A stretch of 15,444 nucleotides of DNA from assembly GCA_050701115.1 (NCBI GenBank), contig JBOHER010000181.1, positions 1-15,444 of the forward strand. The letters run 5' to 3'. Below the pieces are notes generated by a model. That model ran no database searches and had not been told where the DNA came from. It worked only from the letters and a program-made list of their open reading frames with translations. Of this stretch, positions 7,914 to 14,246 are shown one piece after another. Numbering within the stretch: position 1 is the stretch's first letter; the number at the start of each line of letters is the position of its first letter. Source of the stretch: JBOHER01 sp050701115. Its GTDB lineage: Bacteria > Actinomycetota > Actinomycetes > Mycobacteriales > Pseudonocardiaceae. A program made the translations under genes and the position numbers.

Positions 7914-9301
7914 GCCGAACCTGCCGTCGCTTTGCCGTTTACGGGAACCTGGTACGACGCCACCCGCATGGGATCGACCGGCCGGTCGCCGATTGGCCGG
8001 GCGCGATGCGTGACGAGGGCCCCGACGACCTGATGCCCCGCGTCGGCGCAAGCCTCGGCGATGCCGACGAGCTCCCATGCGGTCCTCGTCCCCGCGGTCA
8101 GCACGACCAGGGCTCCGGACACGCCGCGGTGGTCAGGGACCGTGGGCCGGGCAGCGGAGACATGGGCCACCCGGAGCTCCGTTCGGTGCCCGCCGTCGGT
8201 TCCCGCTGCCACGGCGAGCTCCGCGACGGCTCGGTGCGCGGTGACGTCGTCGTCGGCGACGAGGACCAGCAGCAGCAGGGGGTCCTCCGGGGCATCCCGG
8301 AGTCGAGCCAGGACGCGCCGGTAGCGGACGTTCCGGCCGAGGTCTTCGCCGGAGACCGGGAGCTGTGGTGCTTCCCCGTGTCGGTCGTCGCGCGCCCGCC
8401 GCCGCGGCCGAAGAGGCCGTCGGGTGGGTCCGGCCTGCTGTGTGTTCGCAGGTGGCTCTTCCGGAACATCGACGCTGCCTACGACTGGCGAACCCAACGC
8501 CGCGGCGATCTCCGAGTCACTCCGCGGTCGCCGGTCCGCGCGCGCCGCGACGAGGTGGGCGAACAGCCCGAGCAGCCCGAACAGCAGCGCTCCCCCTGCC
8601 ACGAACGTTGTCAGCGTGGGCTCAGCCGGACTCGTTGGCCGCGCGGCCGGGCCGATGACCACCATGTTCACTCGGCTGGAGGCCGCCTCTGCTTCGTCCA
8701 GCTTCTCAACGGCCTCGGCCAGGGCGGTGCGTAGCGACTCGAGCTGTGTGTGCGTCCGAACGCTTTCAACCGTCAGAGCATCCTGCCGCGCCGACCCGTG
8801 CAGCTCGGTGATGAGCCGGTTCGTCCTCGCGACCTGTTGCCTGAGCGACTCCCGCTGCTCCTCCAGCACTTGAGCCGATGCACTTGACGGGCTGCTCACG
8901 AGCTGGGTCGAGAACGTGACGTACTCCTCGACCATCTGGTCGGTGAGCTGCTGCGCCCGATCGGTGGTTTCGGCCGTGCCCCTGATCTCGATCACGCTTC
9001 CGTCGACCACCCCGGCGCGCACCGAATCCCGCAGCTCAGTACCGGTGATGCCCCACCCGAGCGCCGCGGCCGTCCGGTCGAGCACGATCGAACTCATCGC
9101 GATCTGTGCCTCGGTCAGCAGTTCGTCCTCACCCCGCGAACCCTGCAGGAGGACGCTGCTCGCCGATTCGTATCCCGGGGAGAACAGCAGCGAGGCGCCT
9201 GCGCCGACGAGCGCGCCCGCCGCGGCAAGCGCGGCGAGCCGCCACCAGTGCCTGCGAACGATCTGTCCGATCACGGACAGGCGCACCACATCGTCATTCA
9301 A
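7910..9301 (-). CDS. Wzz-type polysaccharide co-polymerase with degenerate BY-kinase-like domain (first of pair; operon leader gene)
   Basis: A 463-residue membrane protein. TM1 is about residues 20-40, an extracytoplasmic region with a helical segment (about 140-205) follows, then a proline-rich run PAARPTSPAEP (218-228) just before TM2 (about 230-252), the standard Wzz arrangement. After TM2, SDSEIAAALGSPVVGSV (261-277) matches the linker that leads into BY-kinase domains. The remaining domain keeps the strand order (LLLLVLVADDD at 342-352, GALVVLTAGTRTAWEL at 396-411, HQVVGALVTHR at 423-433) but has no P-loop lysine and no terminal tyrosine cluster. The start is TTG 9301: GAGAGGGGA lies 8 bases upstream, while the next in-frame GTG (codon 5) would be too far from it. 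It is first in the operon, opposite marR. Role inferred: control of polymer length or export. Confidence 0.85.
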   Translation of the reverse strand: MNDDVVRLSVIGQIVRRHWWRLAALAAAGALVGAGASLLFSPGYESASSVLLQGSRGEDELLTEAQIAMSSIVLDRTAAALGWGITGTELRDSVRAGVVDGSVIEIRGTAETTDRAQQLTDQMVEEYVTFSTQLVSSPSSASAQVLEEQRESLRQQVARTNRLITELHGSARQDALTVESVRTHTQLESLRTALAEAVEKLDEAEAASSRVNMVVIGPAARPTSPAEPTLTTFVAGGALLFGLLGLFAHLVAARADRRPRSDSEIAAALGSPVVGSVDVPEEPPANTQQAGPTRRPLRPRRRARDDRHGEAPQLPVSGEDLGRNVRYRRVLARLRDAPEDPLLLLVLVADDDVTAHRAVAELAVAAGTDGGHRTELRVAHVSAARPTVPDHRGVSGALVVLTAGTRTAWELVGIAEACADAGHQVVGALVTHRARPIGDRPVDPMRVASYQVPVNGKATAGSA

Positions 9302-9309
9302 CGCGGGAG

Positions 9310-9318
9310 TCCCCTCTC
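9310..9318 (-). promoter_or_regulatory. Ribosome binding site selecting the TTG start at 9301
   Basis: On the minus strand this reads GAGAGGGGA, 8 bases before TTG 9301. It is the only purine-rich run at a workable distance and decides for the rare TTG start over the in-frame GTG four codons later. Confidence 0.55.
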
Positions 9319-9335
9319 GTGGAATGGATGCCCGT

Positions 9336-9350
9336 CGGTGCCGCGCACCG
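9336..9350. repeat. Small inverted repeat in the presumed leader of the polysaccharide operon
   Basis: CGGTGC (9336-9341), a 3-base spacer, then GCACCG (9345-9350): a perfect 6+6 palindrome 35 bases upstream of the TTG start. It could be a short leader hairpin or part of a protein site, or chance in G+C-rich DNA. Confidence 0.25.
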
Positions 9351-9419
9351 TTCGTAGGTCGGCTTTCACAAACCCTTCGACGCGGTCACCGCATTGGTTA
9401 CAGGCAAGGGGATTCACGA

Positions 9420-9439
9420 TTCGTTGAATCCTCAACGAA
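9420..9439. promoter_or_regulatory. Perfect 8+8 palindrome, candidate MarR operator
   Basis: TTCGTTGA (9420-9427), spacer ATCC, TCAACGAA (9432-9439). The arms are perfect complements, and the 20-base size and 4-base spacer fit the dimeric winged-helix sites of MarR proteins. It ends 18 bases before the marR ATG. If transcription starts at that ATG, the site covers about -38 to -19, overlapping the -35 region, so binding should block RNA polymerase. I infer autoregulation and possibly control of the divergent operon. Confidence 0.65.
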
Positions 9440-9445
9440 CGGCCG

Positions 9446-9451
9446 TATCAT
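9446..9451 (+). promoter_or_regulatory. Candidate -10 box of marR (leaderless transcript)
   Basis: TATCAT fits the actinobacterial TANNNT -10 pattern and ends 6 bases before the marR ATG, so transcription would begin at or next to the start codon. There is no good ribosome site before that ATG (only GAAG three bases away), which supports leaderless translation. No clear -35 is seen; TTGAAT at 9425-9430 leaves only a 15-base spacer. Confidence 0.45.
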
Positions 9452-9457
9452 GAAGTC

Positions 9458-9964
9458 ATGAACGACGATGTTCGGTGGTTGACCGATGAGGAACAACGGG
9501 TGTGGCGCGAGTTCCTGTCGGCGATCAGCATGTTCAGCGAGCACCTGGAACGGCGTCTGCAGGCCGACGCCGGGATGCCGCACACCTACTACGAGGTGCT
9601 TGTCGCGCTGTCCGAGGCGCCGGACATGACGCTGCGGATGAGCGAACTGGCTACCAAGTCCAGGTTCTCCCGCAGCAGGTTGTCCCACGCGGTTGCCAAG
9701 CTGGAAGCGAAGGGCTGGATTCAGCGGGGGTCCTGCCCGACCGACAAGCGGGGCGCGCTCGCGACGCTCACCGGCGACGGGCTCGCCGTGTTGAAGCGGG
9801 CAGCTCCCGGTCACGTCGAGGCCGTGCGCGAGGCGCTCTTCGATCCGCTCACCACGCAGCAGGTGGAGCAGTTGGGTGAGATCAGTCGCGCGGTGAACCG
9901 CGGCCTGGCGCCGATCTGCGACGCGGCGCAGGCGGAGGCCGCGGGTGTGCTAAGTCCGCGCTAA
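9458..9964 (+). CDS. MarR family transcriptional regulator
   Basis: A 168-residue protein of typical MarR length. The dimerising N-terminal helices (about 9-55) are followed by the winged helix: MSELATKSRFSRSRLSHAVA (61-80) contains the recognition helix, KLEAKGWIQR (81-90) leads into the wing, and CPTDKRGALATLT (93-105) is the wing with the conserved Asp/Arg pair (D96, R98). The C-terminal helices (about 112-160) complete the dimer interface. MarR proteins usually repress their own gene and a divergent neighbour, releasing DNA on binding a small ligand or on oxidation. Cys93 and Cys154 are present, but Cys in this wing position is common in actinobacterial homologues and does not prove redox sensing. 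The gene is divergent from the polysaccharide operon with a perfect palindrome just upstream. The ligand is unknown. Confidence 0.93.
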   Translation: MNDDVRWLTDEEQRVWREFLSAISMFSEHLERRLQADAGMPHTYYEVLVALSEAPDMTLRMSELATKSRFSRSRLSHAVAKLEAKGWIQRGSCPTDKRGALATLTGDGLAVLKRAAPGHVEAVREALFDPLTTQQVEQLGEISRAVNRGLAPICDAAQAEAAGVLSPR

Positions 9965-9972
9965 GTGGCGCG
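9957..9972 (+). terminator. Weak hairpin at the end of marR
   Basis: CGCGC (9957-9961), 6-base loop, GCGCG (9968-9972), overlapping the marR TAA stop. The stem is short with no T-run, so termination is only possible. A direct repeat GCTAAGT (9949-9955 and 9960-9966) lies in the same place. Confidence 0.2.
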
Positions 9973-9986
9973 AGGAGTCTGAGGGC

Positions 9987-10106
9987 ATGAACTCGATGAC
10001 CAACGCGAGAAGGGCCCGATGGAGGTATCCCTGGATACTTCCCCGGCTGAGCGGACGGTCGTGGCGGATCAGGCGTCTGCTGGTCGCGGGCGTGTACGGT
10101 AACTAA
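9987..10106 (+). CDS. Possible 39-residue basic peptide (doubtful)
   Basis: The ATG at 9987 opens a 39-codon frame ending TAA 10104-10106. CGAGGAG lies 9 bases upstream and GAGGG directly before the start. The peptide is rich in Arg and Trp (MNSMTNARRARWRYPW, then LSGRSWRIRRLLVAGVYGN) with no domain I recognise. It fills the gap between marR and the next gene, but G+C-rich DNA makes such frames by chance and codon bias is not decisive. Confidence 0.2.
   Translation: MNSMTNARRARWRYPWILPRLSGRSWRIRRLLVAGVYGN
10021..10042. repeat. Imperfect 22-base palindrome downstream of marR
   Basis: GGAGGTATCC (10021-10030), spacer CT, GGATACTTCC (10033-10042): 9 of 10 arm positions pair, and the inner GTATCC/GGATAC is perfect. 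The 2-base centre is too short for an RNA loop, so a dimeric protein site is more likely than a terminator. No regulator can be assigned. Confidence 0.35.
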
Positions 10107-10143
10107 CCGGATAACCCCGCGCCGCTCGAGAGTCGGGCCACCC

Positions 10144-10762
10144 ATGAATTCTGCCGTCCTCGCTGCCGCCATCAGCCCCCTGCTGACCGCCCTGCTGGCC
10201 GCTCTGGGGTTCTGGCTTCGCGACCTCCGTGACCGCCGTAACCGGGACCGGGCCTACCGACGCGCGGTGAAGCAGGCCCGCGAACAAGTAACGTTCATCG
10301 AGTTGGCTCAGCACCTATCAGCAGGTCACTTCCGCTGAACTGCACGAAGCGGCGCGGCAGCGGGCCGAGCGTGATCTCAACCGCGCATACGCCCTGGTCG
10401 ACCAAACCTTGGGTGCGGCGCGGCGGAACGACGAACCACTCACGGCACGCAAGCTCCTGGCGGGCCTGTCCCTCAAGGACGCCATGCACACCACGGCGGC
10501 CAAGGTCTTCGGCGCGTTCTATTACCTGTCGCTGGCCTGGCTCCTCCTCTGGGTGAGCGCGGCTGTCATGTTCGGCCTCGCGGTGACATCTGGTACCGGC
10601 GGCAGCGCCGGCTCCCTTCTCAGCAATGCCGCGATGGGATTCGGGCTCTTCGTCTTGGCCCTGGCGATCGGCGGAGCGCCACCCCTGCTGTTCTACGGCC
10701 TGGTGGTCTCGGTGGATCGAGCGCCTCCTGCGGCACCCGTCCGGCCAACCCCTGATCGGTAG
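10144..10762 (+). pseudogene. Small membrane protein of unknown function, apparently frameshifted
   Basis: Two frames join into one plausible protein. Frame 1 runs from ATG 10144 to TGA 10336-10338, with a membrane segment at residues 3-24 (MNSAVLAAAISPLLTALLAA) and then a basic helix ending QVTFIEL. The next frame is open from 10292 to TAG 10760-10762 and reads WLSTYQQVTSAELHEAARQR and onward, then two membrane segments (about FYYLSLAWLLLWVSAAVMFG and MGFGLFVLALAIGGAPPLLF). The second part has no credible start of its own, only a TTG at 10409 that cuts into the helix. Skipping one base between 10292 and 10335, for instance at 10303, restores a single protein of about 205 residues with three membrane segments. 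It could be a true mutation, a sequencing error or, less likely, programmed shifting. Function unknown; no strong ribosome site is seen before ATG 10144. Confidence 0.6.
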
Positions 10763-10769
10763 TTGGCCG
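10742..10769 (+). terminator. Hairpin at the end of the frameshifted gene, candidate terminator
   Basis: CGGCCAAC (10742-10749), 12-base loop, GTTGGCCG (10762-10769): a perfect 8-base stem that spans the TAG stop at 10760. There is no T-run, which is usual for actinobacterial terminators. It would separate this gene from the pgsA operon. Confidence 0.45.
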
Positions 10770-10815
10770 ACTCACGCCGAACGCACGTCCAGCGGCGCAC
10801 CGCCCGGCCTGGTCG

Positions 10816-10821
10816 CTAGGC
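10816..10821 (+). promoter_or_regulatory. Candidate -10 box for the pgsA operon
   Basis: TAGGCT fits TANNNT and lies about 46 bases before the chosen pgsA ATG, downstream of the hairpin that ends the previous gene. No good -35 is visible at 16-18 bases, so support is thin. Confidence 0.3.
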
Positions 10822-10867
10822 TGACCTGGCCGTCCTCCTCCGCTGCGTGAATAGGGCCCATGAGCCG

Positions 10868-11479
10868 ATGCTGAACGTCTTCGCCCGAGCCTCCGTTTCG
10901 CGTGTCGTCGATCCGATGGGCGCCACACTGGTGCGCTGGGGGCTCACCCCGAACGCCATGACCGTGATCGGCACGGTGGGCGCGATCGTGTCCGCGCTGG
11001 TCTTCTTCCCGCAGGGCATGCTTCTGGCAGGCACCTTCGCCGTGTGGGGTTTCGCGATGCTGGACATGCTGGACGGCGCGATGGCCCGCGCGGCAGGCAA
11101 GGGCACGCCGTTCGGTGCGCTGCTGGACGCCACCTGCGATCGGCTCACCGATGGCGCGGTGTTCGCCTCGATCGCCTGGTGGTCCTTCGTGATCGACGAC
11201 AACCGCACCGCCGCGGGTGCCGCGTTGCTGTGCCTTGTGCTCGCGCAGGTCATCTCCTACATCAAGGCGCGAGCCGAGGCCGTCGGACTCAAAGCCGAAG
11301 GCGGCCTGATCGAACGACCGGAACGGCTGATCATCGCGCTGGTCGGGACGGGCCTGCAGGGGTTCGGGATTCCGCACATGATCGAGATCTCGTTGTGGCT
11401 GCTGGCCGCGTTATCGGTGTTGACACTGATCCAGCGCACCCGCTCGGCCACCAGATCGGCCAGGGGGGCGGCGCAATGA
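10868..11479 (+). CDS. pgsA: Phosphatidylinositol phosphate synthase (CDP-alcohol phosphatidyltransferase)
   Basis: A 203-residue integral membrane enzyme that joins CDP-diacylglycerol and inositol 1-phosphate to make phosphatidylinositol phosphate, the lipid base of PIMs. The full CDP-alcohol phosphotransferase signature is present: D66, D69-G70, A73-R74, G83, D87 and D91 at the correct spacings. QVISYIKARAEAVGL and GGLIERPERLIIAL match mycobacterial PgsA1. About six membrane helices are expected for the family. I chose ATG 10868 because actinobacterial homologues often begin MLN...ARA, as here, and TAGGG sits 11 bases upstream. GTG 10847 would add seven residues and has no ribosome site. 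It overlaps patA by ATGA and leads the PIM operon. Confidence 0.93.
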   Translation: MLNVFARASVSRVVDPMGATLVRWGLTPNAMTVIGTVGAIVSALVFFPQGMLLAGTFAVWGFAMLDMLDGAMARAAGKGTPFGALLDATCDRLTDGAVFASIAWWSFVIDDNRTAAGAALLCLVLAQVISYIKARAEAVGLKAEGGLIERPERLIIALVGTGLQGFGIPHMIEISLWLLAALSVLTLIQRTRSATRSARGAAQ

Positions 11480-12414
11480 CCGCATTGTCCGAGCGACTCA
11501 GCGGCCTCGGCTTCGCCGCGGGCTGGCGACTGGTCCGTATGCTGCCGGGCAAGGTGGCAGGCATGCTGTTCGCACTGGGCGCCGACATGGCCGCTGCCCG
11601 GGGCGGGCCGGGTGTCACCCAGCTCCGTCGCAACCTCGCGCGCGTCGTGCCGCAAGCGGGACCCGACGAGTTGGACGAGCTGACCCGGCGTGCACTGCGC
11701 TCCTACGCACGTTACTGGCAGGAGGCGTTCCGGCTGCCCGCGATGGACCTCGACGAGATGTATCAGCGGGTCGACCCCCGCGTGGATGGCGCGGAGAACC
11801 TGACCGCCGCCCTGCGGGCGGACAACGGCGCGGTCCTTGCGCTGCCGCACAGCGGCAACTGGGACGTAGCCGGGGTGTGGCTGGTGCGGCATTCCGGTCA
11901 GTTCAGCACGGTGGCCGAGCGGCTGAAGCCCGAATCGCTGTACCGGCGGTTCGTCGAATATCGCGAGTCGCTCGGATTCGAGATCCTGCCGTTGACCGGC
12001 GGACAACCGCCGTTCGCGGTGCTCACCGAACGGCTGCGGGACAACCGCGTGGTGTGCCTGCTGGCGGACCGGGATCTGACGGCTTCCGGCATCCCAGTCA
12101 CCTTCTTCGGTGACAAGACCAAGATGCCCGCCGGTCCGGCCTCGCTGGCGGCAGGCACCGGCGCGGCCCTGCTGCCGGTGGGACTGTGGTTCACCGACGA
12201 CGGCTGGGCGGTGCGCATCCATCCGCGGATCAGGGTGAACGGGCCGGATGAGGTGGCTTCGGCGACGCAGTTGCTCGCCGATGTCTTCGCAGGCGACATC
12301 GCCGCGCACCCCGCCGACTGGCACATGCTGCAGAAGCTGTGGCTGGCCGATCTGACCGACGCGAGCAGGGCCCGGCTGGGCGTGTCCGGCCAGAAGGAGC
12401 CGGACTCCGCGTGA
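11476..12414 (+). CDS. patA: Phosphatidylinositol mannoside acyltransferase
   Basis: A 312-residue protein of the lysophospholipid/lauroyl acyltransferase family. In PIM synthesis it moves an acyl chain from acyl-CoA to the mannose of PIM1/PIM2 at the cytoplasmic face of the membrane. The catalytic HX4D motif is HSGNWD (His125, Asp130), close to the His126 reported for the Mycobacterium smegmatis enzyme. CLLADRDLTASG (about 194-205) followed by FFGDKTKMPAGPASLA is the second conserved block. An N-terminal amphipathic or weakly hydrophobic helix (about 9-36) could bind membrane. The start ATG 11476 overlaps the pgsA stop as ATGA, with AGGGGGG just upstream; a longer frame open to 11044 is only the shadow of pgsA. 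Its place between pgsA and pimA confirms the assignment. Confidence 0.93.
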   Translation: MTALSERLSGLGFAAGWRLVRMLPGKVAGMLFALGADMAAARGGPGVTQLRRNLARVVPQAGPDELDELTRRALRSYARYWQEAFRLPAMDLDEMYQRVDPRVDGAENLTAALRADNGAVLALPHSGNWDVAGVWLVRHSGQFSTVAERLKPESLYRRFVEYRESLGFEILPLTGGQPPFAVLTERLRDNRVVCLLADRDLTASGIPVTFFGDKTKMPAGPASLAAGTGAALLPVGLWFTDDGWAVRIHPRIRVNGPDEVASATQLLADVFAGDIAAHPADWHMLQKLWLADLTDASRARLGVSGQKEPDSA

Positions 12415-13580
12415 AGATCGGCATCGTGTGCCCCTATTCGTTCGCCGTACCCGGCGGCGTACAGGGTCATGTCGTCGACCTCGCGAAGGCGCTGCTCGCC
12501 CGCGGGCACCAGGTATCCGTGCTGGCTCCTGCAGCGGCCGATTCCGAGTTGCCGCACTTCGTGCACCCGGCGGGCCGGGCCGTCGGCATTCCGTACAACG
12601 GATCGGTGGCCCGGCTGCAGTTCGGTCCGGTGTCCTACGCGCGGGTGCGCCGGTGGATCCGGGACAACGACTTCGATGTGCTGCACCTGCACGAACCGAT
12701 CGCGCCCAGCCTGTCGCTGCTGGCACTGAAAGTCGCCGACGGCCCCATCGTGGCGACCTTCCACACCTCGACGACGCGCTCCCGCACGCTGTCCGGGTTC
12801 CGGTCGGTACTGCGGCCGCTGCTGGAGAAGATCACCGCGCGGATCGCGGTCTCCGCACTGGCCAGGCGGGTGCAGGTGGAGCACCTCGGCGGGGACGCGG
12901 TGGAGATACCCAACGGCGTCGACGTGCCGTTCTACGCGGACGCGCAGCCGCTGGCAGGGTATCCGCGGGCGGGCGGCACGATCGGATTCGTCGGCCGGTT
13001 CACCGAATCGCGCAAGGGGATGAGCGTCTTGCTGGACGCGCTGCGGCTGATCGTCCCTGCGCTGCCCGATCTGCGGCTGCTCGTGGTGGGCCGCGGTGAA
13101 CCGGACGAGCTGATCGAACAGGCAGGCCCCGACCTCGCCGAGCGGATCGTGCTGCTCGGTCAGGCCGACGACGCGACCAAGGCCCGTGTGCTGCGCAGCG
13201 CCGACGTCTACTGCGCCCCCAACCTGGGTGGGGAGAGCTTCGGCATGATCCTGACCGAGGCGATGGCCGCGGGCGCGCCCGTCGTGGCCAGCGCACTGGA
13301 CTCCTTCCGCAGGGTGCTCGACGACGGCCGGGCCGGGGTGCTCACCCCCATCGGGGACGCCGGGGCACTGGCCGATGCGCTGCGCGCCCTGCTCGCCGAT
13401 CCCGCGCGCCGGGCGGCGTTGTCCGAGGCGGGGCGGGCGCGGGTGGCACGGTTCGACTGGGCGACGGTGTGCGACCAGGTGGTCCACGTGTACGAAGCCG
13501 CTGTCGCGGCCGACCCGCGCCGGGTGCGCGAAGCGGTGGACCGACAGGGTGTCGAGCGACGGGGGGAGCGTTCCTTGTGA
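12411..13580 (+). CDS. pimA: Phosphatidyl-myo-inositol mannosyltransferase PimA
   Basis: A 389-residue GT4 enzyme that transfers the first mannose from GDP-mannose to phosphatidylinositol, committing it to PIMs and lipomannan/lipoarabinomannan. It follows mycobacterial PimA closely: CPYSFAVPGGVQGHV (7-21) with the donor-binding glycines, PYNGSVARLQFGP (61-73), LHLHEPIAPSLSLLAL (91-106), ATFHTSTT (115-122) with His118, EIPNGVDV (165-172), GRFTESRKGM (195-204) with Arg196 and Lys202, LGQADDATKA (249-258) and APNLGGESFGMILTEAMAAG (269-288). The start is GTG 12411 in a GTGA overlap with patA, with AAGGAG 11 bases upstream. Frames extending further 5' are shadows. Confidence 0.96.
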   Translation: MKIGIVCPYSFAVPGGVQGHVVDLAKALLARGHQVSVLAPAAADSELPHFVHPAGRAVGIPYNGSVARLQFGPVSYARVRRWIRDNDFDVLHLHEPIAPSLSLLALKVADGPIVATFHTSTTRSRTLSGFRSVLRPLLEKITARIAVSALARRVQVEHLGGDAVEIPNGVDVPFYADAQPLAGYPRAGGTIGFVGRFTESRKGMSVLLDALRLIVPALPDLRLLVVGRGEPDELIEQAGPDLAERIVLLGQADDATKARVLRSADVYCAPNLGGESFGMILTEAMAAGAPVVASALDSFRRVLDDGRAGVLTPIGDAGALADALRALLADPARRAALSEAGRARVARFDWATVCDQVVHVYEAAVAADPRRVREAVDRQGVERRGERSL

Positions 13581-14077
13581 CCACCACCCTGCTGCTCACG
13601 CTGGTCATCGTGGTTGTGATCGTCGCGCTGGTTGGCACCCTGCTGATCTCGGCCGCCAACCGGCTCGACCGGCTGCACGTCCGCACCGATGCCTGCTGGG
13701 CCGCGTTGGACTCCGCACTCGCGCGGCGTGCGGTGGTCGCCCGCACGGTGGCGGCCAGTGGCACCGCTGGTGAACGGGCCGACCTGCGTGGAGGCGCCGA
13801 CCGCGCCGAGGCGGCTCCGCGCGCCGAGCGTGAGGCCGAGGAGAACGAGCTCACCCGGCTGCTGTCCGCTGTGGATCGCCGGATGCTGCCTGTGAACCTC
13901 GCTGATGAGCTGGCCGACGCCGAGTATCGCGTGGTGATCGCCCGCCGGGTGCACAACGACGCGGTGCGCGACACCCTCGCGCTGCGGCGCAGGCGCAAGG
14001 TCCGCTACTTCCGGCTCGCCGGTAGCGCGCGGCCACCGGAGTACTTCGAGATCGCCGAGCCGGAGGCGCAGGACTAG
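13577..14077 (+). CDS. LemA-like small membrane protein of the PIM operon
   Basis: A 166-residue protein with one N-terminal membrane segment (residues 5-26, very rich in Val and Leu), then a helical cytoplasmic domain. NRLDRLHVRTDACWAALDSA (28-47) followed by LARR, and later LADELADAEYRVVIARRVHNDAVR, resemble the LemA pattern (N-x-L-x3-R then L-x-RR, and eLe-x2-E-x-ri-x2-aR-x2-yNdav). Its biochemical role is unknown; LemA proteins are thought to be membrane scaffolds. The GTG start at 13577 overlaps the pimA stop (GTGA) with GGGGGGAG 8 bases upstream, so it is co-translated with pimA. In mycobacteria I recall a NUDIX-containing membrane protein at this place (Rv2609c); no NUDIX box is present here. 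The LemA assignment rests on short motifs only. Confidence 0.75.
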   Translation: MTTTLLLTLVIVVVIVALVGTLLISAANRLDRLHVRTDACWAALDSALARRAVVARTVAASGTAGERADLRGGADRAEAAPRAEREAEENELTRLLSAVDRRMLPVNLADELADAEYRVVIARRVHNDAVRDTLALRRRRKVRYFRLAGSARPPEYFEIAEPEAQD

Positions 14078-14183
14078 GGCAGACTTGCCGCTATGGCACC
14101 GAAAACCGAAGGTGATCCAGGCTGTGACGTCGCCAGCGGTACCGGCACGGTCGACGGTGACGATCGGACCCTGGTCGCGGTGG

Positions 14184-14208
14184 CGGTGGTGGTCACCGAC
14201 CACCACCG
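14184..14208. terminator. Strong hairpin between convergent genes, candidate bidirectional terminator
   Basis: CGGTGGTGGTC (14184-14194), loop ACC, GACCACCACCG (14198-14208): a perfect 11-base stem. There is no T-run on either strand. It lies 107 bases after the LemA-like gene and 55 bases after the EF-G2 stop read from the other side, so it could end both transcripts. Confidence 0.55.
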
Positions 14209-14220
14209 GGACGAACACGG

Positions 14221-14246
14221 CCCGGTGCTGAGGCCGCACCACCGGG
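14221..14246 (-). terminator. Second hairpin just past the EF-G2 stop
   Basis: CCCGGTG (14221-14227) pairs with CACCGGG (14240-14246); an alternative inner stem is GGTGC/GCACC (14224-14228 and 14236-14240). It begins 17 bases beyond the EF-G2 stop and may help end that transcript. Support is moderate. Confidence 0.35.

Larger units (their letters stand above)
9302..9457. promoter_or_regulatory. Divergent control region between the polysaccharide operon and marR
   Basis: This 156-base gap separates the minus-strand operon from the plus-strand marR, so promoters for both should lie here. On the marR side a palindrome and a -10 box are visible and listed separately. I could not find a convincing -35/-10 pair for the minus-strand operon; its promoter may be sigma-specific or activator-dependent. 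The layout, with a regulator gene divergent from its putative target and an operator between, is classic for MarR proteins. Confidence 0.6.

Noticed and set aside
9302..9420. Search for a sigma-70-type promoter of the polysaccharide operon on the minus strand
   Set aside because: Candidate boxes (TTGCCT, TTGTGA, TACGAA) could not be paired at 16-18 bases, so no promoter is claimed.
10847..10867. GTG 10847 as the start of pgsA
   Set aside because: No ribosome site precedes it and it adds seven residues absent in family members as I recall them; ATG 10868 gives the typical MLN opening. Not fully excluded.
11257..12726. 489-codon minus-strand frame opposite patA and pimA
   Set aside because: It is antisense to two genes with catalytic motifs in place; low-complexity Arg/Gly/Pro composition and no domain.
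14171..14246. GGT/ACC-rich stretch considered as a repeat array or CRISPR-like element
   Set aside because: The similarity comes from two hairpins and a short GGT run; there are no regularly spaced repeats with unique spacers.
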